A DNA stretch of 64,000 bases from Terriglobus roseus DSM 18391 (GTDB lineage Bacteria; Acidobacteriota; Terriglobia; Terriglobales; Acidobacteriaceae). The notes beneath the pieces are model-generated. The model was given only the letters and a program-made list of their open reading frames with translations. It had not been told where the DNA came from and did not search any database. The stretch lies in assembly GCF_000265425.1 (NCBI RefSeq), contig NC_018014.1:620001-684000 (forward strand). Direction: 5' to 3'. Below are positions 34,499 through 45,370 of the stretch, piece after piece (the stretch's first letter is position 1; every line of letters begins with the position of its first letter). The position numbers and the translations under genes were made by a program.

Positions 34499-35225
34499 AG
34501 CCGCTTACTGGTCTTTGCAAAACGAGCGAGTGCGTTCCATTTTTGAGCGTGTAACGAGAGATTCCATCCTGAACCTTGGCAGAGTCATTCCTCAAGACGG
34601 TGATCTGACCCAAGGCACCGGCAGGAGGCTCGATCTTAGCGTCCTATTCATCGACATAGTTTCCTCCTCCAAGCGGCCTTCCGAAACACTCGATGAGCAA
34701 CTGGCCGTGCTAAAGACGTATGACATTTTCTTTACCGAGATGATCCGGATCGCCGAAGAATACGGAGGAACGGTCGAGAAGAATACAGGAGACGGGCTGA
34801 TGGTCTACTTTCCCGATAATTGTGGCGGATCGATCAGTAAGTCGGGACATACGGCACTGGCCTGCGCATTGACTATTTTTTACACACTCCAAGGGTGCGT
34901 CAACCCGTTACTCGCCTCGCATTGCTTGGCGCCCATTAGCATTCGAGCAGGATTGGATCAGGGCTCCGTAACTATTGCGCAAATCGGGGCAGCTAGGCGT
35001 TTCGGTTCGCGCGTTGCAATTGGAACGACAGCTAACGTTGCCTGCAAGATGTTGGAGGGCACAGGGGAAGGGATCTTCATAGGAGAGAACATTACCCGTC
35101 ATATTCCTGCCGAATGGCACCAATGGTGCATCATTAAGAACGCCGAGACCGGCTACCTTTACGCTCAAGGACGGGCACCTTACCGATACTTCGAGTTTAT
35201 AGGAAGATGGACCAGACCTCTATGA
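34479..35225 (+). CDS. Second class III nucleotide cyclase (Pycsar-like cyclase B)
   Basis: A 248-residue cyclase whose ATG overlaps the previous gene by 20 bases behind AGGAGAGG. Metal Asp D59 (LFIDIVSSS) and D105 (EKNTGDGLMVYF) are present, as are K101 and N186 (GTTANVACKML). The transition-state Arg is replaced by K190, and the base-reading position is V179. N- and C-terminal parts hold no other domain. Because class III sites form at dimer interfaces from two subunits, this protein may complement cyclase A in a heterodimer, or be a regulatory copy; both are inference. GC is low like its neighbours. Confidence 0.82.
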   Translation: MILDRLEAAYWSLQNERVRSIFERVTRDSILNLGRVIPQDGDLTQGTGRRLDLSVLFIDIVSSSKRPSETLDEQLAVLKTYDIFFTEMIRIAEEYGGTVEKNTGDGLMVYFPDNCGGSISKSGHTALACALTIFYTLQGCVNPLLASHCLAPISIRAGLDQGSVTIAQIGAARRFGSRVAIGTTANVACKMLEGTGEGIFIGENITRHIPAEWHQWCIIKNAETGYLYAQGRAPYRYFEFIGRWTRPL

Positions 35226-35770
35226 GTACACCGCCCAATCACCTCGTTGCACCACCGCAGACTGGACACATGCCCTCTGAAAAGTTCGCAAACGAGCTCC
35301 ATAAGAACATGTGGGATAACGTCGTTTTCGCGGAGCAGAAGGGCGCGTTTGCTTTTGTGGCTTCTTCTGGATTGTTGGTGTATCTAAACCAGATCGGAGA
35401 AGCTAAGTCCTGGGTCTCTAGACCGTGCACATGGACATTCCAAGTGTGGATCGCTTTTGTGGCGACGCTATGCCTCGTCCTCGCTGCGTGTTTTGTCATC
35501 ATGGTCGTATTCCCTAGATTTCCGAAAGCAAAGAGTCTTTTCTATTGGAGAGGGATCAGCGAAAGTGGCTCTGAGAGCGCTTATGTCGAGCATTTCATGG
35601 CAAGGACGGAGCGCGAGTTAGAGGAAGCCGTGGTCGCGCACAGCTATCAGTTATCTCGTGTCGCTAAGAGCAAATACCAGTGGCTTCGTTACGCCATCAT
35701 CGCGGGCAGTATCGGCGGGCTCTTAACTCTCCTACTAGGAGCGATTGTTAAAGGGAAAAGCGGGAGTTAA
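35222..35770 (+). CDS. Pycsar effector-like transmembrane protein (PycTM/DUF5706-like)
   Basis: A 182-residue membrane protein; its ATG overlaps the cyclase B stop as ATGA (an ATG at 35207 would add five residues). The first helix NVVFAEQKGAFAFVASSGLL matches the (A/F)-D-x-K-A-x-x-L pattern that opens DUF5706 proteins; helix 2 is WIAFVATLCLVLAACFVIMV; then a loop with FYWRGISESGSESAYVEHF, a helix with SYQLSRVAKSKYQWLR, and helix 3 YAIIAGSIGGLLTLLLGAI. In Pycsar systems this effector binds cCMP or cUMP and disrupts the inner membrane, killing the infected cell. The order of cyclase before effector fits. Homology is by eye. Confidence 0.75.
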   Translation: MSTPPNHLVAPPQTGHMPSEKFANELHKNMWDNVVFAEQKGAFAFVASSGLLVYLNQIGEAKSWVSRPCTWTFQVWIAFVATLCLVLAACFVIMVVFPRFPKAKSLFYWRGISESGSESAYVEHFMARTERELEEAVVAHSYQLSRVAKSKYQWLRYAIIAGSIGGLLTLLLGAIVKGKSGS

Positions 35771-35782
35771 TGCTCTTGGGAT

Positions 35783-35945
35783 GACAAAGAGCCGACGCGT
35801 TTACGTCGGCCCTTTGTTGTCGCGTGTTGGTTTGAGTGCGAGGCGCCTACTGGATGGTTGGCGGCTTGGTTTCGCTCTCTTCCTTTACGTCTTCGGGTGG
35901 GATGGTCACTGCGGCGGCTACCTTGTCGGCGTTGTCGACGCCGCT
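35783..35945 (-). pseudogene. Duplicated gyrA 3' end with terminator
   Basis: This stretch repeats 37152-37315 at about 90% identity: terminator hairpin, spacer, and on the minus strand the last codons of GyrA ([28 protein letters not shown], stop). The copy reads NADKVAA where gyrA has DADKVAA, and upstream it continues into an unrelated frame with CPQCAAKYDG, which hits a stop at about 36031 without a start codon. It is a fragment, not a gene. Confidence 0.85.
35791..35818. terminator. Terminator after the cyclase/effector operon
   Basis: Stem GCCGACG / CGTCGGC with a six-base loop, followed by CCTTTGTTGT on the plus strand. It is the copy of the gyrA terminator and now ends the effector gene 21 bases downstream of its stop. 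Confidence 0.7.
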
Positions 35946-36083
35946 TCCGTCGTATTTGGCTGCGCATTGCGGACATGGGGACGCGGTTTGTTCTGGTGCT
36001 TCGCGGTCTGCACGGGGCCTGATGTCTCAGATGAGTGTGAGGAACGGGGTATTCGGCTTGTAGAGTTTGGCAGGGAATTTCTT

Positions 36084-36335
36084 ATGCGGCGCGCGATGGC
36101 GATTTCGGCGTTGGTGGGGCTGCTGGTGCCTGTCTTCTGGGGGATTGCGGCGTCTCTGTTGTTGAACCTGCGGGAGGGGCTTGCGAGCCATATTTTCTGG
36201 AGGGCTGTTTCCTGCACTTGCCCGTTCTGGGTGTTGCCGGGGCCGTGGGGCGCGTTGGCGATGTTGCCTTTGGATGCTTTGCTTTATGCGGGTGTTGGGG
36301 CGGTTGTGTATCGGATTCGGTTGGTGGGTGGGTGA
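36084..36335 (+). CDS. Small membrane protein
   Basis: An 83-residue protein starting at the ATG at 36084 behind AGGGA. Two or three helices: MRRAMAISALVGLLVPVFWG with the following IAASLLLNL, then a Cys/Trp/Pro-rich loop (VSCTCPFWVLPGPWG) and LDALLYAGVGAVVYRIRL. The same frame is open upstream to 35745, but that part reads through the gyrA-tail copy and looks non-coding. I think I have seen similar short acidobacterial proteins with a TCPFW motif, but cannot name a family. Its 3' end is repeated at 36700-36772. Confidence 0.55.
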   Translation: MRRAMAISALVGLLVPVFWGIAASLLLNLREGLASHIFWRAVSCTCPFWVLPGPWGALAMLPLDALLYAGVGAVVYRIRLVGG

Positions 36336-36412
36336 GCGGGGGGTGGTCGCGCTTTGCTTATGTATGGGCGCCCGGTGTGCGACCCCCTCGAACTCTAACT
36401 GGGTGAATGTCC

Positions 36413-37140
36413 GAATCCCACGTCTTAGAAGCGAGACGTGGGGCACCCGCTCTCTTCGCCTTCACGGGGGTTTCGAGAGCTGGAGACTTTTGGCGCGGGC
36501 CTTCAGCCCGCTGGAGTGTTATTTCGACCGGTACCCAGGGCTTTGCCCTGGGCTAGGATGGCGCGGGCCTTCAGCCCGCCTTCGGATTGTGGTGGTTGGC
36601 GGTGGGCGTTCAGCCCGCCTTGGGCTTTAAGCGGTCGGGGAGAGTCGCGCTTTGCGCGAGGCCCACACATCCGCTTTGCGTATGTATGGGGCACCCGGCG
36701 ATGTTGCCTTTGAATGCTTTGCTTTATGCGGGTGTTGGTGCGGTTGTTTGTCGGATTCGGTTGGTGGGTGTGGGATCTGGGGGATGCTTGGTCGCGCTTT
36801 GCGCGATAACCCACCCTTTGCTTCGCAAAGAATGGGGCACCCGGGTTTGTGGCTGCATTAGCGGGTCTCTTTCTGTCCTAGGTTGGAAAAGCTGACCTCA
36901 GCGGCTGAAGCCGGTTTTTCTTTGGGGAGTTTTTTGGCACGGCTTAAGCCGTGCCCTTCCGAAGGTTTCGCGCCTTGCGCGAGCGGGCTTGCGGTTGTGC
37001 CCCCTTGGGATGGGATGGGCGGGCCATCCAACATGCAGATCCCTTGCTGCCTTCGGCAGGTTCGCTTCGCTGCGAGATGACAAACCTATGGGCGTGGTGC
37101 TGGGGGATGACAAACCAAGGGATACGGAATGACGAACCTG
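36413..37140. repeat. Hairpin repeat island II
   Basis: No intact gene. Elements: 36413-36449 (CCCACGTCTT / GAGACGTGGGG type), CCCAGGGC-TTT-GCCCTGGG near 36534, GCGGGC/GCCCGC hairpins near 36495 and 36562, 36662-36697 (CCCACACAT type), 36808-36843 (CCCACCCTTTGC-TTC-GCAAAG type), a GGCACGGC-TTAA-GCCGTGCC hairpin near 36938, and small hairpins to 37077. Four of these carry or precede GGGGCACCCG. Confidence 0.8.
36700..36772 (+). pseudogene. Duplicated 3' end of the small membrane protein gene
   Basis: This copy of 36259-36332 differs at only a few bases (GATGTTGCCTTTGAATGCTT against GATGTTGCCTTTGGATGCTT at its start). It keeps the reading frame for AMLPLNALLYAGVGAVV but has no start of its own and lies between two hairpin elements. 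Confidence 0.7.
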
Positions 37141-37157
37141 AGGATAGAGGGAAGACG

Positions 37158-37186
37158 AAGGGCCGACGCGTTTGCGTCGGCCCTTT
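37158..37186 (-). terminator. gyrA terminator
   Basis: Perfect GGGCCGACGC / GCGTCGGCCC stem with a four-base loop, followed on the minus strand by TTCGTCTT. It lies 37 bases past the gyrA stop and has a copy at 35791. Confidence 0.8.
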
Positions 37187-37222
37187 GTTGTTGCTTGTTG
37201 GTTTGGTTTGAGTGCGTGGCGC

Positions 37223-40306
<3,084 letters not shown>

Positions 40307-40486
40307 GTGTGACTTAAGTATAACTGCTGCGGTTACGCCGGGGGCCGTTTGCGGGGCGGCTTTGGTGGGAGAGATGGGGCTGGATCTGGCGGAATCTGGC
40401 GGTTTGGTGGACTCGGGAGGCGGATGTGGCATCTACCTGTCGGGTAAGGCGGTGTCGGGTAACCGACGGCGCGGATTGGACAGACG

Positions 40487-40888
40487 ATGAAACGGCTTGG
40501 AATCGTTTTGAGTGGTGCGTTGTTGCTGGGCGGCCTGGCGCCGGTGGTGAGTACGACTGCGGCCGAGGCTCAGTACGGCGGACGGTATGACAACGGCTAT
40601 CGCAGCACGCGGCCGTATGACGACCGGTATGACCGTGACCGGTATCGCGGCGACTATGACGACCGCAACCGTGGCGGCATTGGACCGGGTAAGGGTGCGC
40701 TGCTGGGTGGCGGTGCGGGTGCTTTGATCGGCGGACTGCTGGGCGGCGGCTTGAAGGGCGCGCTGATCGGCGGTGGTATTGGCGCGGGTGGCGGTGCGTT
40801 GCTGGGTAAGGCGAACGCCGACAAGCGGCATCGTCGCGACTACCGGGATTACAACAACGGCTACTCCAACGGCTATCGCCGCTACTAG
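40487..40888 (+). CDS. Secreted glycine-zipper protein
   Basis: A 133-residue protein with a signal peptide cleaved near AEAQ (residue 28), a Tyr/Arg/Asp-rich segment (YDDRYDRDRYRGDYDDRNRG), then a glycine zipper (GPGKGALLGGGAGALIGGLL and a repeat of it) that can insert in membranes, and a basic Tyr-rich tail. A paralogue lies at 46059. Such YMGG-like proteins are common in acidobacteria; function unknown, perhaps outer-membrane or stress related. Confidence 0.75.
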   Translation: MKRLGIVLSGALLLGGLAPVVSTTAAEAQYGGRYDNGYRSTRPYDDRYDRDRYRGDYDDRNRGGIGPGKGALLGGGAGALIGGLLGGGLKGALIGGGIGAGGGALLGKANADKRHRRDYRDYNNGYSNGYRRY

Positions 40889-40918
40889 ATACGCAGGGTC
40901 TGCGAAAGGATACGAACG

Positions 40919-41314
40919 ATGAAGATGCAGGGTGTTGTACGGGCCGTTGTGATGGCGGGATTGCTTGTGGCTCCGATGGCGATGCAGGCGCAGAGGCCGA
41001 ACGCGCCGAGCGTGACGGCGGCGAACAGTGCGGATGCGGGCCGCGTCAATCGGGAGTTGTTGACCAGCACCGTACACGAGGCCTGGCTGGCGAGCGATCG
41101 TAACGAAGACAAGTTCTTCGACATGGTGAAGCGGTGCGCGGAGATGAGTGCGCAGAAGCGTGGCGTGACGCTGCCGGATACGGAAGCAGCGGGACGCAAG
41201 ATGGGCACGCTGATCAAGACGATGGCTCGTCGCGATCCAGACCAGTTGTTGTACGCGGTGGTGGATGCTGCTGTGAAGCAAACGGCTCCGCCGCCGGTTC
41301 GAGCTTCGAAGTAG
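40919..41314 (+). CDS. Hypothetical secreted helical protein
   Basis: A 131-residue protein with a signal peptide (MKMQGVVRAVVMAGLLVAPM, cleavage after AQA) and a helical domain (STVHEAWLASDRNEDKFFDM, VKRCAEMSAQKRGVTLPDTE, GTLIKTMARRDPDQLLYAVV). It lies 30 bases after the glycine-zipper gene and is likely co-transcribed with it. I do not recognise a family. Confidence 0.65.
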   Translation: MKMQGVVRAVVMAGLLVAPMAMQAQRPNAPSVTAANSADAGRVNRELLTSTVHEAWLASDRNEDKFFDMVKRCAEMSAQKRGVTLPDTEAAGRKMGTLIKTMARRDPDQLLYAVVDAAVKQTAPPPVRASK

Positions 41315-41487
41315 TTCCGACTGGACTAGTAGTTCGTTTTCTTAACTAATGCCGCTCATCGTATCCGCGTTCCTTGCGGAAGGGTGAGCGGTTTAGTTTG
41401 CTCTGTGTGGCGTAATCCTGCGCGGCTGAATCCCGTCTGAGTGCGTATGGGAATGGCTGCACGTTCTTGCTTTCTCGGTGAGGTTCC

Positions 41488-42168
41488 TTGCGGAGATGGC
41501 AGTTGATTCTGATGGTCTGGCTGTCGCTGGTTGTTGCGACAGGATTGGTGGGCTGCTCGGGCTTCTTCTTTGGGCCGGGTACGAAGACATCCCTGACCAC
41601 TTCTGCAACGAATGCTACTTATGGCACTTCAATCACACTTACGGCAACGGTCGCGCCATCCGATAGCGCGGCGCTGGCGGCGACAGGCGTTGCCACCGGC
41701 ACGGTGACGTTCTACGACGGCACGACTTCGCTTGGGAGTGGCACGCTTTCGAGCGGGACCGCATCGCTTGCGGTGAGCGATCTTGCCGTCGGGTCGCACG
41801 CGGTCTATGCGGTCTATGGTGGCGATACGAATTACAACGAGAGCCAGTCGGCGGATACGACTGTGTCGATCAGCTCGACGCTGACGGCAACGACGACGAC
41901 GTTGTCCGCGAGCGCTTCGAGCATCACCTATGGTTCTGCCGTCACGCTGATGGCGACGACTTCTGTCAGCAATGCGACGGGCACGGTGAACTTCTACAGC
42001 GGAACTACGCTGCTGGGGGCGGGGACGCTGGCGAGTGGTGTGGCGACGCTGACGACGGTGGCTCTGCCGGTTGGGACGGATGCGGTGACGGCGGTCTATG
42101 CGGGGGATAGTGCTTACGCTTCGAGTACTTCGGGTGCGGTGAGTGTTGTGGTTGCGGAGGGGAGTTAG
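41488..42168 (+). CDS. Lipoprotein with bacterial Ig-like repeats
   Basis: A 226-residue protein beginning at a TTG (two later starts in the signal sequence are possible). LVGC at residues 20-23 is a lipobox, so it is anchored by a lipid. Two Ig-like domains of the Big_3_5 type follow: each has TYGTSITLTATV or TYGSAVTLMATT, then GTVTFYDGTTSLGSGTLSSG or GTVNFYSGTTLLGAGTLASG, then AVYGGDTNY or AVYAGDSAYA. Such repeats occur in acidobacterial surface proteins. The ligand is unknown. Confidence 0.78.
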   Translation: MRRWQLILMVWLSLVVATGLVGCSGFFFGPGTKTSLTTSATNATYGTSITLTATVAPSDSAALAATGVATGTVTFYDGTTSLGSGTLSSGTASLAVSDLAVGSHAVYAVYGGDTNYNESQSADTTVSISSTLTATTTTLSASASSITYGSAVTLMATTSVSNATGTVNFYSGTTLLGAGTLASGVATLTTVALPVGTDAVTAVYAGDSAYASSTSGAVSVVVAEGS

Positions 42169-42272
42169 TCGGGAGAGCCAGCGATCGTCCCACGGTCAAT
42201 TATTGCCGCGTGTGGGCACGCGTCCTGGTGTCCGCTCACGGCATCCTATCTGTGACCAAGGGGAGTGAACAC

Positions 42273-42734
42273 ATGAGCAAGGAAGCAAACATTGCAACCG
42301 CGACCAAGATGGGCGATGCCGTTAACTCCGGCAAGCTGGAACAGTTTCACGACGTATTTGCTGCGGACGTAGTCGACCATGATCCGGCTCCAGATCAGGG
42401 GAAGGGCCCCGAGGGCTTTATCGGCTTCTTCACACAGTTCCGTGCAGCCTTTCCTGATCTGAAGATTGCTGTGGACCACCTGGTGGCGGATGAGGACAAC
42501 ATCGCCATTGCCTACACGGTCACCGGCACGCAGGATGGACCGTTCCAGGGCATTCCTGCGACTGGCAAGAAGATCAAGGCCCGCGGTCTGCAGATTGCCA
42601 AGTTCAACAGCGATGGAAAGATCACGGAACGCTGGGGAAGCTCGGACCAGTTGGGGATTCTGGAGCAGATCGGCGCTACCAAGCCGACGAGCACCATGGG
42701 TGAGCCACCGGCGATTTCGGGGGCTTCGGTTTAG
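42273..42734 (+). CDS. SnoaL-like ester cyclase-family protein
   Basis: A 153-residue protein from the ATG behind AAGGGGAGTG (upstream in-frame starts are weaker). It has the SnoaL-like alpha+beta fold: FHDVFAADVVDHDPAPDQGK, FTQFRAAFPDLKIAVDHLVA, DEDNIAIAYTVTGTQDG and DGKITERWGSSDQLG, which is the usual WxxxD end. Members are cyclases, isomerases or ligand binders; no substrate can be assigned. A strong terminator follows 15 bases on. Confidence 0.8.
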   Translation: MSKEANIATATKMGDAVNSGKLEQFHDVFAADVVDHDPAPDQGKGPEGFIGFFTQFRAAFPDLKIAVDHLVADEDNIAIAYTVTGTQDGPFQGIPATGKKIKARGLQIAKFNSDGKITERWGSSDQLGILEQIGATKPTSTMGEPPAISGASV

Positions 42735-42748
42735 TCTTTGAAGCATCA

Positions 42749-42776
42749 GAAAAGCCCCGGCATCGCCGGGGCTTTG
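42749..42776 (+). terminator. Rho-independent terminator
   Basis: Stem GCCCCGGC / GCCGGGGC with loop ATC, preceded by AAAA and followed by TTTG. It ends the SnoaL-like gene. Confidence 0.8.
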
Positions 42777-43041
42777 CCGTCGCTTTGATCTAGGCTTTGC
42801 GAAGCTTACTTGAAGATTCGGACCACGCAGCCAGCCACCGGAAGCAGCTGGCTCCAGCTGATCAATACGATGGTCCTAGTGATCCCTCATCACTTGCTTT
42901 AGGCGTTATGTTGATGCCATTAACTACATGCTGCGTCGCTAGCGTGCTCCGAATTTCTCATTTTCGACCGCTGGCAAGCAGCCGTGCGGTGTCGTTTGTA
43001 AGTCTGCACCTGAGGCGTCAAATCTGTTGAATTCGCGTGGC

Positions 43042-43791
43042 CTAGACGCTCATAGTCTCAACGTTTATTGAAGGGCGCGCCTTACTTGGGACTACATCTT
43101 CATACATGCCATCGAGTAGTTCTTTCTTCACGTGCATTACGAAATCGATCTCTTCGTTGATGTCCCCGTAGCTCTTCTGCAGAACGACAGTGCCGTCTTG
43201 AGTGATCATGATTGGGTGTTTACAGCCGTCCCGATAGTCCTCAAAGTAAAAAGATAGTGTCGAGATCTGACCGTCGGCTTTCGCATCACAGAATTCCGAT
43301 GTTCCCTGAAGTTGCGTCCCCATGAATGCCTTAGCGCGGATTAGACCCTTAGGAAATCGAAACCAGACACCGCGAACTTCGGGAAGCCGCTCCTGCAGCC
43401 CGTTCATGTTGATCTCAATCGTTTTCAGGTCGACGGTCGGGCTATCTTCTGTTCGCCGACAAAAATCTAAGACGTCCGCTTTTTTACCGGAAAGCAGCAG
43501 GACGGACTGCTCTCGCATTAGGTAGGCCTTAATTTCGCCTATAGCTATGAATGCTTTGAAGTAATCTCCGGTTTCAAATGACCTTCCCGGCATGCTTTTT
43601 GTGTATTCATGCGAGATGTTAAAGCCTTCAAAACCTTCAACGCGAAGACCATCGTGGTTTACGAGAATTTTCGTTTCAGGGCCTGGTACGGTGCCTGGAA
43701 GAGACATCTGGTGACCAGGTCGGGCCAACTCTACACGATCTCCTGAAACGACCATCCTTCCAGACACCGTCACCTTGTAGGACTTCGGCAA
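43042..43791 (-). CDS. Unknown soluble protein of a low-GC gene pair
   Basis: A 249-residue protein with a TTG start preceded at six bases by AGGAGG. It has no hydrophobic helix or signal; segments alternate beta strands with polar turns (KVTVSGRMVVSGDRVELARP, SVLLLSGKKADVLDFCRR, IEINMNGLQERLPEVRGVWF). No motif or family was recognised. A sampled line has 42% GC, far below its neighbours, which suggests acquisition. It follows a gene for a two-helix membrane protein by ten bases, so both form an operon. The adjoining stretch 42777-43041 shows nothing. Confidence 0.6.
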   Translation of the reverse strand: MPKSYKVTVSGRMVVSGDRVELARPGHQMSLPGTVPGPETKILVNHDGLRVEGFEGFNISHEYTKSMPGRSFETGDYFKAFIAIGEIKAYLMREQSVLLLSGKKADVLDFCRRTEDSPTVDLKTIEINMNGLQERLPEVRGVWFRFPKGLIRAKAFMGTQLQGTSEFCDAKADGQISTLSFYFEDYRDGCKHPIMITQDGTVVLQKSYGDINEEIDFVMHVKKELLDGMYEDVVPSKARPSINVETMSV

Positions 43792-43801
43792 AAGAAACCT
43801 C

Positions 43802-44599
43802 CTAGAGATTAGTGACAGAAGCGATTTCAGACGACATTAGGATGAACGCCTTTGACAATTGAGCGAAGCTTTCCGTTGTACCCGCATCAATATGAAGAGA
43901 ATTCTGAGTGACCACGACACGATCCGTACCATCCCTGGTGATCGCAGCAGGATGAAATACAAGGTTGAATTGGGTAACTTGCTTCGGATCGAGATGAGCC
44001 ACAAAGAAGGCAAAGAACGGATTCTTCTTTCTGAATGAAACCTCAAACATTGTCGAGTGCTCCGCGCCCGGCCACTGACGCGCAATGATGCCCAGCAACG
44101 GAACAATGCATTGCTCGATCTTTGCCCTTGCGCTGGCGTACGGAACCTCCAACTCGTCGGATCTCACAAGGAAGTGTGAAACCCCATCTTCAGAGAAGGC
44201 CGCATGCTCAAGCTGCGCATGGAGGTGGATCGTTCTATCTACCTTCATACGTAACGAGCTATCCGAGCACGAGTGAATTTCAGGATGCCATTGTTCCAAG
44301 GAACTTTTGGCACTCTGGGCGAAGTCTTCGAGCACATTACTGCCGAGATCCCCATCCACGCGCAATCCGAACCGCCAGATGGCGGTCTCACTGCCGTGGA
44401 GCATGATCCATATTCTTTGCCAAAGTAGGTAGAACTTGAGATTGGCTTTGGCAAGTGCTTGCCCCAATGCCGTAAGCAGAGTCACAGAACCCGCGACGAC
44501 TTTGAGGATCTCACTCGCGTGTGTTTGGACGAAGGCGGAGTATAGCGAAGCGCCCACGAATGTCATCAAAAGCGAAGCGTAGAACCACACCCATCCCAT
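43802..44599 (-). CDS. Unknown two-helix membrane protein of a low-GC gene pair
   Basis: A 265-residue protein with two N-terminal helices (WVWFYASLLMTFVGASLYSA and ILKVVAGSVTLLTALGQALA), then a soluble domain of about 190 residues (LEHAAFSEDGVSHFLVRSDE, FFAFFVAHLDPKQVTQFNLV). The design of a short two-helix anchor plus a cytoplasmic domain recalls small defence or toxin effectors, but I find no named domain. It is the first gene of the pair, with AGGGTGA before the start. Function unknown. Confidence 0.6.
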   Translation of the reverse strand: MGWVWFYASLLMTFVGASLYSAFVQTHASEILKVVAGSVTLLTALGQALAKANLKFYLLWQRIWIMLHGSETAIWRFGLRVDGDLGSNVLEDFAQSAKSSLEQWHPEIHSCSDSSLRMKVDRTIHLHAQLEHAAFSEDGVSHFLVRSDELEVPYASARAKIEQCIVPLLGIIARQWPGAEHSTMFEVSFRKKNPFFAFFVAHLDPKQVTQFNLVFHPAAITRDGTDRVVVTQNSLHIDAGTTESFAQLSKAFILMSSEIASVTNL

Positions 44600-44666
44600 C
44601 GTGTCACCCTCAACAAGTGTACTCTTCGCCTTCCATTCGCCCCTCTACACATGAATACTGCGCCGA

Positions 44667-45239
44667 CTACAAAAGGGGAGGCAGAGCAATATCGTCGGCG
44701 ACGAAGGCTTTCAGCGAGGTGCCTTCCTTGATGTCGATGTTCTTGCCGTGCTTGATGAGGCCGATGGGGCCAAAGAGTACGGTGAGAACAACGGCGCCGG
44801 TGGTGCCGCTTTCACCCTGTTTTGCCTTGGTGCCGCGCAGCCGGATCTTGCCGTCGGCTACCTTGATGTAGTCGAGCCGGACGTTTAGTTCGCCAGCCTT
44901 GCCCATCATGCCGGACTTCTTTGCGTTGGTAACTTCGCCGAACGCTTTGCTGCCTGCCTTTGCGACAAGCACGTCGCCGACTTTCAGATCATCTTGGAGG
45001 ATGAATGCGACCGGGTCGCCGTCTGCGGCTGTCTTGGAACTGATGTCCTGCGCGAACTTGAGTTGAACGTCTTCGCCTTCGCGGAGGATGTAGTGACCGG
45101 AAGCGTCGGGAGCGTTCTTGCTGGTGGTGAGCGGAGTGGATGGGGTGACGGCAGCGACGGGGACCGTTGGCTGCTGAGCATACGCGATGGGACCAAGGGC
45201 AAGGATGCCTGCTAGGGGCAGTACGACATAGGACTTCAA
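44667..45239 (-). CDS. Secreted hypothetical protein
   Basis: A 190-residue protein with a signal peptide (MKSYVVLPLAGILALGPIAY, cleavage at AYA-QQ), a Thr/Pro-rich spacer and a beta-rich domain (REGEDVQLKFAQDISSKTAA, KVGDVLVAKAGSKAFGEVTN, LNVRLDYIKVADGKIRLRG). A hydrophobic stretch near 147-163 (GAVVLTVLFGPIGLIKHG) may cross or lie in a membrane. Similar proteins are frequent in acidobacteria as I remember, but no function is known. Confidence 0.7.
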   Translation of the reverse strand: MKSYVVLPLAGILALGPIAYAQQPTVPVAAVTPSTPLTTSKNAPDASGHYILREGEDVQLKFAQDISSKTAADGDPVAFILQDDLKVGDVLVAKAGSKAFGEVTNAKKSGMMGKAGELNVRLDYIKVADGKIRLRGTKAKQGESGTTGAVVLTVLFGPIGLIKHGKNIDIKEGTSLKAFVADDIALPPLL

Positions 45240-45370
45240 GGGGGACCTGATTTCTGGAGTGTGCCAACACTATGGGAAGACGGGTCGCTTGTATATCGAA
45301 ATGTTTTGTCTTTCTTTTGTGCGGTGTGCCTTGGTGTTGTGAGGGGCTTTACGGGTTCGCGCCTTGCGCG

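Noticed and set aside
35953..36030. A zinc-ribbon-like CPQC coding remnant fused to the gyrA tail
   Set aside because: No start codon and a stop just upstream; too short to claim as a gene.
36027..36446. A minus-strand frame beside the gyrA-tail copy
   Set aside because: Composition is Arg/Gln/Pro-rich and it reads through a hairpin repeat; the opposite strand has a better membrane-protein candidate.
32182..37140. Possible CRISPR array
   Set aside because: Repeats are irregularly spaced, palindromic, of several types and without cas genes or uniform spacers.
42797..43030. A 77-codon plus-strand frame in an intergenic region
   Set aside because: No ribosome site, no hydrophobic or motif pattern; not supported.
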